From the NCBI GenBank assembly GCA_036782915.1, contig DAIPYE010000038.1, positions 1 to 20,831 of the forward strand: a stretch of DNA of 20,831 bases. Direction: 5' to 3'. This document shows, piece after piece, positions 14,417-20,831 of this stretch; within the stretch, counting starts at the first letter, position 1; each line of letters opens with the position of its first letter. The DNA is from JAEUSI01 sp036782915 (GTDB lineage Bacteria > Bacteroidota > Ignavibacteria > Tepidaquicellales > Tepidaquicellaceae). The translations under genes and the position numbers were made by a program. The notes below the pieces were generated by a model. The model ran no database searches. It worked only from the letters and a program-made list of their open reading frames with translations, and had not been told where the DNA came from.

Positions 14417-15322
14417 TCATTTAACATTCAATCCGGCGAAATGTATGAGAGAATTTTCATAATCGAGTTCAAATCCCGTCATATCTTCTGTTTCAAATCT
14501 TCTCTCTGTTCCCGCTCCAACTCCGTTATGACTCTCAAAATTAAGTGATTCTGTCTTATCAAGAAAATCCGTTGTTTTATAAATGGCTTCAGCTTCAGTT
14601 AATTTGTTATCTTTTGGCTTCATCAAATATGCTTCGAAATATGCGCCCTTCAGCAGCTTGTTAAAATAATCTTTGTAAACATCTGTCCTGTTGAATATCT
14701 CAATATTCAGAAGTTTATTATTTATAAATATCGCAACTCCGTTCGACTCATTTTCAATTTTAAATTCGTTAATGAATTTATCAAAATCATTTTTTTTCAT
14801 ATCAAATATGTCGGATAAATTTGATGTTTCCGATTTACTCCCGTAACCTCTATGGTAAAGTTCTACTTCTTCCCAAACCTTTTCCTGTTTGGCATTGTGA
14901 CTTTTTTCCACTTTCAGACTTTCGTTTACATCTTTTGCTTTACCTGATCTCATATATGCAGGTGCAGTGTAGTCTGTTTCGCTGAATTTATCCGAACTGT
15001 ATCTCCATCTGCCATGCTCCACACAACTTACGGGAATTTTGGTTTTTGATTTTGGCGCAATGAGTACAGAAGTATTTAAAACCCTGTTCTGTTTCGCGCC
15101 TGACAAAATATCTCCGTCTGACATAAATACAAAATATTGGGAATTATTGATCACATTCAAATCATTCACACTTCCCGATTCACTTACTTCCATTACTTCA
15201 ATAAACTTTCCCTGAATTGCTTTTGACAAAGAAATATATTCAAAAGAATTCTTGTTCTCCGTTTCAAACTGCACGATACTTAGCGCATCTTTACTTCGGA
15301 ATTTTAAATTTACTGCGTTCAT
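14417..15322 (-). CDS. ARPP-1 domain protein
   Basis: From the ATG at 15322 the protein has 301 residues. It carries the signature of the ARPP-1 domain (ADP-ribosylglycohydrolase- and rhodanese-phosphatase-associated protein): an N-terminal strand region, then MSDGDILSGAKQNRVLNTSV (67-86), then IPVSCVEHGRWRYSS (96-110) with Cys100, His103 and Trp106. The C-terminal part includes GVAIFINNKLLNIEIFNR and a closing FETEDMTGFELDYENSLIHF. The family is known from genomic association with ADP-ribose-processing genes; its reaction has not been established as far as I know. The frame is open to a TTG at 15349, but AAAGGA at 15328-15333 stands 5 nt before the ATG at 15322, which decides the start. No ADP-ribosylglycohydrolase gene is seen nearby. 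A sigma-like gene lies 155 bp upstream on the same strand. Confidence 0.78.
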   Translation of the reverse strand: MNAVNLKFRSKDALSIVQFETENKNSFEYISLSKAIQGKFIEVMEVSESGSVNDLNVINNSQYFVFMSDGDILSGAKQNRVLNTSVLIAPKSKTKIPVSCVEHGRWRYSSDKFSETDYTAPAYMRSGKAKDVNESLKVEKSHNAKQEKVWEEVELYHRGYGSKSETSNLSDIFDMKKNDFDKFINEFKIENESNGVAIFINNKLLNIEIFNRTDVYKDYFNKLLKGAYFEAYLMKPKDNKLTEAEAIYKTTDFLDKTESLNFESHNGVGAGTERRFETEDMTGFELDYENSLIHFAGLNVK

Positions 15323-15327
15323 TTGAT

Positions 15328-15333
15328 TCCTTT
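15328..15333 (-). promoter_or_regulatory. Ribosome binding site of the ARPP-1 gene
   Basis: AAAGGA on the minus strand, 5 nt before the ATG at 15322. It is one of only two clear Shine-Dalgarno sequences in the window and rules out the upstream TTG start. Confidence 0.65.
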
Positions 15334-15365
15334 CGTTTAATTGTTTCAAATTAATATATTGATCA

Positions 15366-15409
15366 CCGTAACCTTACGGAAATTTTCAGATTGATATGAT
15401 CGATATGAT
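15366..15409 (-). promoter_or_regulatory. Inverted and direct repeats upstream of the ARPP-1 gene
   Basis: An inverted repeat CCGTAA-cc-TTACGG (15366-15379, given on +) is followed by two copies of GATATGAT, 9 bp apart (15393-15400 and 15402-15409). They lie 44-87 bp upstream of the ARPP-1 start codon, where an operator or promoter would be expected. No confident -10/-35 pair could be named, so the regulatory role is inferred from position only. Confidence 0.35.
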
Positions 15410-15477
15410 ATCTCTCTTTATATATTAATACACGGAGTTATGCGGAATTTGGTGTTTGTGAAAAAAAAAATCTGTAA

Positions 15478-16146
15478 TTACTGTGAAGTGTTGTCGTAAA
15501 TGGAGTTTAGTTTTTTAATATGATCTTCGTTTAAGAAAGTGAACTGATTGTAAATTTCAGATGACGGACCCCTACGATAAAGTACAACAGAGTTAGGTTC
15601 TTCAATTTTGCCAATACGAGAAAGTGTTAGATCTAATTTTTTACCCTGCAGAGTTTTTGCTTTTCGCTGAATTTTTCTGAAAATATCCCAGCCTTTTAGT
15701 GGTTTTAATCCGATATTGGCAGATGCTTTTGAGATGGAAATTTTATTCAGCGAATCACAGGTTTTATAAATTTCCTCTAATAAATTCAACTCATCTTTAT
15801 CAAGAAGCTTTTTTAATTTATTCAAAAATGTTAATGCAAAAACATTATTCTCTTTATCTTCAATGGAATCAAAATCGGTATCAATAATATCTTCATCTTC
15901 ATCGATTACAATTAAAATTAATAAATGAACATTGTCTCTTTTGAAATTAAAAATTTTATTTTTAATTATAACCTTGCATAATCCTTCAAAACTTCCCCTG
16001 TCATTATCAAAATAATCCAATGCTTTCATAATTGAATCATTTACAATCTCCTCCGCATCTTCATGTGAAATGTTGAATTGCCGGGAAAATGAAAGTAATT
16101 TGTTTCTGAATTTAATAAAATTTTTAGCTGAGATTTCAGTTAACAT
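15478..16146 (-). CDS. Sigma-70-like (ECF-type) RNA polymerase sigma factor
   Basis: A 222-residue protein. Residues about 10-71 match sigma region 2: a helix KLLSFSRQFNIS, then HEDAEEIVNDSIMKALDYFD, then RGSFEGLCKVIIKNKIFNFK, which carries the -10 recognition and core-binding surface. A very acidic linker follows (IDEDEDIIDTDFDSIEDKEN, 81-100). Residues about 118-165 (DKDELNLLEEIY and ISKASANIGLKPLKGWDIFR) could form a divergent region 4 helix-turn-helix, but this is weak. The last 55 residues have no recognised match. No anti-sigma gene adjoins it. It starts 24 bp after the kbl stop codon and may be expressed with kbl; its own targets could include the ARPP-1 gene downstream. A phage or plasmid-type regulator is less likely. 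Confidence 0.65.
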   Translation of the reverse strand: MLTEISAKNFIKFRNKLLSFSRQFNISHEDAEEIVNDSIMKALDYFDNDRGSFEGLCKVIIKNKIFNFKRDNVHLLILIVIDEDEDIIDTDFDSIEDKENNVFALTFLNKLKKLLDKDELNLLEEIYKTCDSLNKISISKASANIGLKPLKGWDIFRKIQRKAKTLQGKKLDLTLSRIGKIEEPNSVVLYRRGPSSEIYNQFTFLNEDHIKKLNSIYDNTSQ

Positions 16147-16170
16147 AAATAAACATAAATAAATAGTATT

Positions 16171-17361
16171 TTAAATCACCTTCATATCTTTTCCAACCTT
16201 TACAAACGCATTTATACATTTATCCAGATCTTCTTTTGAATGTCCTGCTGAAAGCTGAACTCTTATCCGTGCCAGACCTTTTGCAACGACAGGGTAGAAA
16301 AATCCGATCACATAAATTCCTTCAACTAAAAGTTTCGCCGCCATATCCTGCGCAACTTTTGCATCATAAAGCATGATAGGAACAATAGGGTGAATACCCG
16401 GCTTAATATCAAAACCGGCTTCAGTCATTTTTTCCCTGAAGTATTTTGTATTTGATTCGAGCTTATCTCTGAGTTCAGTCGTTTCGCTTAAAATATCAAA
16501 AACTTTTATGGAAGCTCCGACTATTGAAGGTGCAAGTGAATTTGAAAATAAATAAGGTCGGCTTCTTTGTCTTAACATTTCAATTATCTCTTTTCTTCCG
16601 CTTGTAAATCCGCCGATTGCACCGCCGAGAGCTTTGCCGAGTGTTCCGGTAATTATATCAACTCTTCCGATTACATCATTTACTTCAATCGAACCTCTTC
16701 CAGTTTTACCGAGAAATCCTGTACAATGACATTCATCTGTCATAACCATTGCCTGATATTTATCAGCAAGGTCGCAAATTTCTTTTAAGTTCGCTATGAC
16801 ACCGTCCATAGAAAAAGCACCGTCAGTGCAGATAAGGATCTGTTCAGCGCCGGCTGCTTTAGCTTCCTTAAGTTTTACTTCAAGATCTTCCATGTCATTA
16901 TTATTGTACCGGTATCTCATTGCTTTGCAGAGACGGACTCCGTCAATGATACTTGCATGATTTAAAGCATCGGAAATTATTGCATCTTTTTCACCAAGTA
17001 ACGGTTCGAATACACCGCCATTCGCATCAAAGCATGCAGCATATAATATTGTATCCTCTGTACCGAGAAATTTACTGATCTTTTCTTCCAGAGTTTTGTG
17101 AATTGTCTGAGTGCCGCAGATAAAACGAACCGATGACATTCCATAACCCCATTCGTCCAAAGCTTCATGAGCTGCTTTTATAACATCAGGATGAGAGGAA
17201 AGACCCAGATAATTATTGGCGCAAAAATTAAGAACTTCGGTATTATTAACTTTGATCTCTGCTGCCTGCGGAGTTTCGATGATCCTTTCTGTTTTATAAA
17301 GCCCCTGTTCTTTGATTGAATCTAATTCTTTTTGTAAAACTGATTTATATTGTGTGAACAT
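16171..17361 (-). CDS. kbl: Glycine C-acetyltransferase (2-amino-3-ketobutyrate CoA ligase)
   Basis: A 396-residue fold-type I PLP enzyme of the alpha-oxoamine synthase family, essentially the length of E. coli Kbl (398). It interconverts glycine plus acetyl-CoA with 2-amino-3-ketobutyrate, the second step of threonine breakdown. Landmarks are FCANNYLGLSSHPDV, GYGMSSVRFICGTQTIHKTL, the cofactor Asp/His region MVMTDECHCTGFLG (Asp209, His212), and the Schiff-base Lys243 in TGTLGKALGGAIGG. The C-terminus carries RIRVQLSAGHSKEDLD. Related enzymes (serine palmitoyltransferase, KAPA synthase, ALA synthase) share the fold, but the GTQTIH and TGTLGKALGG details fit Kbl. Threonine dehydrogenase is not in the window. 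A heptamer array sits directly before the start codon in place of a ribosome binding site. Confidence 0.93.
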   Translation of the reverse strand: MFTQYKSVLQKELDSIKEQGLYKTERIIETPQAAEIKVNNTEVLNFCANNYLGLSSHPDVIKAAHEALDEWGYGMSSVRFICGTQTIHKTLEEKISKFLGTEDTILYAACFDANGGVFEPLLGEKDAIISDALNHASIIDGVRLCKAMRYRYNNNDMEDLEVKLKEAKAAGAEQILICTDGAFSMDGVIANLKEICDLADKYQAMVMTDECHCTGFLGKTGRGSIEVNDVIGRVDIITGTLGKALGGAIGGFTSGRKEIIEMLRQRSRPYLFSNSLAPSIVGASIKVFDILSETTELRDKLESNTKYFREKMTEAGFDIKPGIHPIVPIMLYDAKVAQDMAAKLLVEGIYVIGFFYPVVAKGLARIRVQLSAGHSKEDLDKCINAFVKVGKDMKVI

Positions 17362-17365
17362 AATT

Positions 17366-17393
17366 AGTTAAAAGTTAAAAGTTAAAAGTTAAT
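17366..17393 (-). repeat. AGTTAAA heptamer array in the kbl leader
   Basis: Four heptamers agttaaa, agttaaa, agttaaa, agttaat. The array begins 4 bp upstream of the kbl start codon (17359-17361), so it occupies the place where a Shine-Dalgarno sequence would be. Confidence 0.85.
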
Positions 17394-17492
17394 ATCAAAT
17401 AAATGTAAAATAAGATTTTTTTGTGAAGGGATTAAGACAAAAAAATTCAGGCATTTGAAATTCGTATCACACCTGTCCAAAATAAAGAAGAA

Positions 17493-17526
17493 GCCTGCCA
17501 CGAATTACACTAATGATCACGATTTT
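17493..17526 (-). repeat. Possible decayed dispersed intergenic repeat
   Basis: On the minus strand this reads ATTAGTGTAATTCGTGGCAG, preceded by AATCGTGATC. Sequences of the form TTAGTGTAATTCGTGGC recur between genes in many environmental bacterial genomes, from general recollection. Only one copy is in the window, so it cannot be called a repeat from this sequence alone. Confidence 0.3.
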
Positions 17527-17575
17527 AAAAACAATACTGAATTTCTATGTCAATTCTATTTTTAATATCAATAAA

Positions 17576-17606
17576 AAAACCCGGTTTATTTATGAATCCG
17601 GGTTTT
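17576..17606 (-). terminator. Terminator after amt (usable in both directions)
   Basis: AAAACCCGG (17576-17584) pairs with CCGGGTTTT (17598-17606) around a 13-nt loop. On the minus strand the stem runs into a seven-T tract, placing it about 46 bp beyond the amt stop. On the plus strand it also has a short T run, but no + gene ends here. Confidence 0.82.
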
Positions 17607-17626
17607 AAAAAATTGATGTTAGAAAG

Positions 17627-17647
17627 TAACTGTTAATTGATAACTGA
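17627..17647 (-). repeat. Degenerate TAACTGA-type heptamer array after amt
   Basis: Three imperfect heptamers: taactgt, taattga, taactga. They lie between the amt stop codon (17652) and its terminator. This is the weakest of the five arrays. Confidence 0.5.
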
Positions 17648-17651
17648 TATT

Positions 17652-18885
17652 TTAAAGTACACCTTCATCATATGCTACTTCACCGTGAATAGACTGATCC
17701 AGACCGGTATCTTCTTCGCTTTCGGAAACACGGACCTTTGTAAAGAGATTAATTACTTTAAGCATAACATAAGTAAAAACGAAAGCATAAAGAGCTGCTC
17801 CCAGAGTAGCAAGTACCTGTGTTATGAAAAATCCTGTTCCGCCAAATAACAACCCATCTGCTCCGGCAGGGTTAATTTCTTTTGAAGCAAAAATTCCCAG
17901 TAAAATTGTTCCGAGAACTCCTCCTACTCCATGCACACCCCAGACATCAAGAGCATCGTCCCATTCCATTTTATTTTTTAAATTCACTGCAAGATAACAA
18001 ACGATACCTGATGTAATTCCGATTATCACAGCGTGAGGCAAAGAAACATATCCTGCGGCAGGAGTAATGGTAGCAAGTCCTGCTACAGCCCCTGTAAGCA
18101 AGCCTACGAACTTTGGTTTTCTGGCTCTGTTCCATTCTATAACAAGCCATGTAATAGCAGCAAAAGAAGCCGCAACATCAGTATTTAAAAAGGCAAGACC
18201 TGTCACTGCATTTACATCGAGAGCACTTCCCGCATTGAAACCATACCATCCGAACCAGAGAAGACCTGTTCCAAGAGCTATCAAAGGAATACTGTTCGGT
18301 TTATTTTCTGTATTTCTTCTTTTACCAATATAAAAAACAGAAGCAAGTGCTGCAAAGCCTGCTGTTGCATGAACTACTATTCCACCGGCAAAATNNNNNN
18401 NNNNCCAGAACTCCCAGCTTGGCAAGTAATCCGCCTCCCCAGACCATGTGAACAAAAGGATAATACACAAATAATTGCCACAAAATTAAAAAGATAAGAT
18501 ACGCTTTGAAAGTAACACGATTCATAAATGCTCCCGTAATAAGTGCCGGAGTTATTATTGCAAACATCATCTGATAAGCCATGAATACAAATTCAGGTAA
18601 TTTCGGATTGCCTGAATAAGCTGAATTAAGAGTTACCCCGTTCATCATAATTTTGTCTAAATTACCAATTACACTTCCGTCACCTCCGCTGAAACAAAGT
18701 GAATACCCGACAAAAAACCAAAGTATCGTCGTGATACCCATAGATACAAAACTCTGAATCATAATACCTAAAATATTTCTTTTACCGGCTAATCCGCCGT
18801 AGAAAAATGCAAGCCCGGGTGTCATCAGCATAACAAGACTTGTTGCCAATAACATAAAGCCGGTAATTCCCGGATCGAAGTTCAT
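17652..18885 (-). CDS. amt: Ammonium transporter, Amt family
   Basis: An inner-membrane channel of the Amt/Rh family that takes up ammonium; about 407 residues once the N gap is closed, with some eleven hydrophobic helices. Signatures are TPGLAFFYGGLAGKRNIL in the first helix pair, MVWGGGLLAKLGVL-D-FAGGIVVH with the substrate-site Asp161 and the first pore His, GTGLLWFGWYGFNAGS, and DVWGVHGVGG with the second pore His. The tail has the conserved GLDQSIHGEVAY that contacts regulatory PII trimers in relatives. Ten Ns at 18395-18404 split the frame, but joining the flanks with no missing base gives exactly LGVLDFAGG. No glnB/glnK gene is visible here. AAGGAG stands 8 nt before the ATG. The porin frame ends 43 bp upstream, so the two are likely one operon. 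Confidence 0.95.
18395..18404. other. Assembly gap (10 N) inside amt, probably of zero true length
   Basis: Removing all ten Ns joins ...GTTCTGG to ATTTTGCC... on the minus strand and reads V-L-D-F-A, the conserved Amt motif. The frame requires a true gap that is a multiple of three, and zero fits exactly. Confidence 0.85.
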
Positions 18886-18893
18886 AAATTTAT

Positions 18894-18899
18894 CTCCTT
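18894..18899 (-). promoter_or_regulatory. Strong ribosome binding site of amt
   Basis: AAGGAG on the minus strand, 8 nt before the amt ATG (18883-18885). It is the best Shine-Dalgarno match in the window, which suggests high translation of amt. Confidence 0.75.
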
Positions 18900-18928
18900 A
18901 GTTAAATAATTCATTAGAAAAAATTAAA

Positions 18929-20029
18929 TTATGGAAAGGTTACACCCATATTCAGCATAGTTTCAAGACGGTAATTTCTGTTTTCATTATCCCATCTGAA
19001 AATTTTCTGTTCATCGGATGTGATCAGATCCCTTCCTTCAAGTCGGATATATGAATTTTCTGTTGGCTTAAACTGAACACCGAGGGTAATTCCCCAGATT
19101 TTTAATCCCGTATAAGTACTGTCCTAATTCAGAAAAACTCCGGATAAAATTCCATTAGGATCATCATAAATTTCGCCTCTGCAATAAACATCAATTTTTT
19201 TCGCCGCCTGATAACCTAAAGTAAACAGTCCACACCACAATGAAGCAGATTCATATACATTTGTTAAATTTGAATTTTCCTGAACACAAAAATCAATTTC
19301 CGAAACAATTCTAAACTTATTTATTTTGTAATTCAAAAATAAATTGTTGAAAAATTTAAATTTCGAAATGCTGTCTCCTTCCGGAGCATCATTACCGAAA
19401 TAATTAGCATAGGTCAGGCTTGTATTATCATTGAATGTATACCCCGCAAGCATGCCGCCTGATTTTTCAGTATTATTATCCTCAAAAAGATTATAACCAT
19501 TAAGCAGAAATAAACTGAGAGCTAATTTTTGAGTAGCAGCATAACTCAGTTTAAAACCTGCTTCATAATATGGTTCGTAATAAGTCGGTATTGCAATCGA
19601 ACTGGTAATGTTTTCTTTCGGCAAAAGTCCTTCACAGCCAATGTGAGACCGGAAAAATCCGCCATCAAGCCTCAGTCCTTCTGTAATACGAACTCCTGCA
19701 TTTGCTTCCTGAATAAAATTATAAGTGGACGACCATGAACTTTTTGGTATATCTCCATATTGCAACGTGATAACACCGCGGACTTTATCTGCAGAATATT
19801 TTGCTGTGAGCATGGCAATATTCAGTCCGATCTGCTGCGAACGCGGAGACACTGTAGGGAATTTCTGAAAATTATTTATTCCGACAGAATCCGTATAATA
19901 TGCACCATATGCATCCACGTAACCTGAAAATGTAAAGGGGGAATTTTGAGCAGTATCCTGAGCAAAAACAGAAACTCTAAAAAAGATAGAAAATAAAAAA
20001 AGGAAGGAAAGAAATTTCAACATAATCAT
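18929..20029 (-). pseudogene. BBP2-like outer-membrane beta-barrel porin with in-frame TAG
   Basis: The 367-codon frame has a signal peptide (hydrophobic to about residue 23, ending VFAQD) and the pattern of the putative beta-barrel porin-2 family: FTFSGYVDAYGAYY, then VITLQYGD, then AGVRITEGLRLDGGFFRSHI, then YYEPYYEAGFKLSY, then alternating aromatic strands. A TAG at 19124-19126 (codon 302) stops it after 301 residues. The same frame then runs on without another stop for 65 codons, with strands such as GLKIWGITLGVQFKPTEN and SYIRLEG, and ends in MLNMGVTFP-TAA, a typical last barrel strand with a Phe near the C-terminus. So one base change, sequencing error or real nonsense mutation removes the last strands. 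It precedes amt by 43 bp and may supply ammonium or other small solutes across the outer membrane. If intact, it would be 366 residues. Confidence 0.78.
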
Positions 20030-20165
20030 GTACTTAATTTACTTATAATCAGTGAACTAAATAAAAGTATACAATTATGATTAAGGATTCAATAATTAAA
20101 TTTCAAACTTGCTTTCAAGTAATGATTTAATTAAATATTTTGCATTTGAAATTGTAAAATTAATA

Positions 20166-20804
20166 ATGGATAAAAGAAAACATGCTTTGGAAATAGTAAA
20201 GAAACTTTCGAAAGAATACCCCGATGTAAAATGTCATCTGGATTTTAAAAATTCTTTTGAGCTTCTTGTATCAACCGTTCTTGCGGCTCAATGCACGGAC
20301 GTCAGGGTTAATTTGGTAATGGTTCCGCTTTACAAATCTAAATATAAATCACCAGCCGATATTCTGAAAGACGGAGAAAATTCATTCCGGGAAAATATAA
20401 AATCCATAAATTTTTTTAATAATAAAGCTAAAGCTGTATTATCAATTTGTACGACACTGGTTGAGAAATATAATGGGAAAGTTCCGGGAACAATGGAAGA
20501 GCTGACATCACTGGCGGGAGTCGGAAGAAAATCAGCAAGTGTAATACTTGGAAATTGTTTTGGGGAGGAAGATGTAATAATTGTTGACACACATTTAAAA
20601 AGAGTTTCAACAAGACTTGGATTAATTGACAGCGATAATCCTGATAAAATAGAAATTGAATTGAAAAAATTAATCCCGCCTGACGATCAGTTTTATTTTT
20701 CAATGAGAATCGGCGAGCATGGAAGACAGATCTGTAAAGCAAAGAATCCGGATTGCAGTAGATGTTTTTTAAATGATATCTGTCCGTCTGCTTTTAAAAT
20801 TTGA
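20166..20804 (+). CDS. nth: Endonuclease III
   Basis: A 212-residue DNA glycosylase/AP lyase that removes oxidised pyrimidines in base excision repair; E. coli Nth has 211. From the ATG at 20166 it shows FELLVSTVLAAQCTDVRVN, the helix-hairpin-helix LAGVGRKSASVILG with catalytic Lys122, the catalytic Asp141 in IIVDTHLKRVSTRLG, and the C-terminal 4Fe-4S cluster loop Cys190-x6-Cys197-x2-Cys200-x5-Cys206. All key residues are present. The frame is open upstream to a TTG at 20109, but the extra 19 residues have no family match and the ATG gives the standard N-terminus. It diverges from the porin gene, with 136 bp of AT-rich spacer between them. Confidence 0.95.
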   Translation: MDKRKHALEIVKKLSKEYPDVKCHLDFKNSFELLVSTVLAAQCTDVRVNLVMVPLYKSKYKSPADILKDGENSFRENIKSINFFNNKAKAVLSICTTLVEKYNGKVPGTMEELTSLAGVGRKSASVILGNCFGEEDVIIVDTHLKRVSTRLGLIDSDNPDKIEIELKKLIPPDDQFYFSMRIGEHGRQICKAKNPDCSRCFLNDICPSAFKI

Positions 20805-20831
20805 GAATATTATTGAGAAAGGATGCAGTAA

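Noticed and set aside
17652..18885. Two separate or frameshifted amt genes
   Set aside because: The split is caused only by the N run; the flanks join perfectly at zero length and give the conserved motif.
19124..19126. TAG as a recoded amino-acid codon
   Set aside because: TAG is used as a true stop at 6783-6785 with only a few codons after it, and no release-factor or suppressor evidence is in the window. A point change is simpler.

Overview
The window is about 20.8 kb of an AT-rich draft bacterial scaffold with two 10-N joins. Gene content points to the Bacteroidota/Ignavibacteriota (FCB) group. Pointers are a Bacteroidota-type small protein usually mislabelled as a PRPP synthetase, a fused E1 alpha/beta 2-oxoacid dehydrogenase, a large TPR lipoprotein resembling PorW/SprE, and a BBP2-like porin next to amt. 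Few genes show a clear Shine-Dalgarno sequence, which also fits that group. I favour an Ignavibacteria-like genome, but no rRNA or marker gene here proves it.

Left part (1-6114): the C-terminal end of a type II NADH dehydrogenase is followed at once by a YCII-domain gene and then by the small PRPP-synthetase-like gene, all on +. On the minus strand lie dinB (DNA polymerase IV), a RelE-type toxin with its antitoxin (the antitoxin is cut by an N gap), a terminator and an EcsC-family gene. The EcsC gene is divergent from the E1 fusion gene on +.

Middle (6147-13980), all minus strand: a TPR lipoprotein followed by a GNAT acetyltransferase; a Gfo/Idh/MocA oxidoreductase followed by a PhoB-like regulator and a PhoR-like kinase; a small SRP RNA between the oxidoreductase and lptF/G; and the LptF/LptG permease.

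Right part (13981-20831): a 436-bp repeat-rich intergenic region; an ARPP-1 domain gene, a sigma-70-like factor and kbl (with the sigma gene 24 bp after kbl); then an ammonium-uptake unit in which a beta-barrel porin precedes amt. The porin frame is broken by one in-frame TAG, 65 sense codons before its natural end. Endonuclease III (nth) closes the window on +.

The most distinctive non-coding signal is a set of five intergenic tandem arrays with a 7-bp period (one of them as 14-bp units). Each has a different sequence and lies close to a gene end or start. There is also a contiguous 40-bp tandem repeat at 14176-14295 and a GC-rich hairpin flanked by near-identical 15-bp direct repeats. The N gap in amt closes perfectly at zero length and restores the conserved DFAGG motif, so amt is probably intact.
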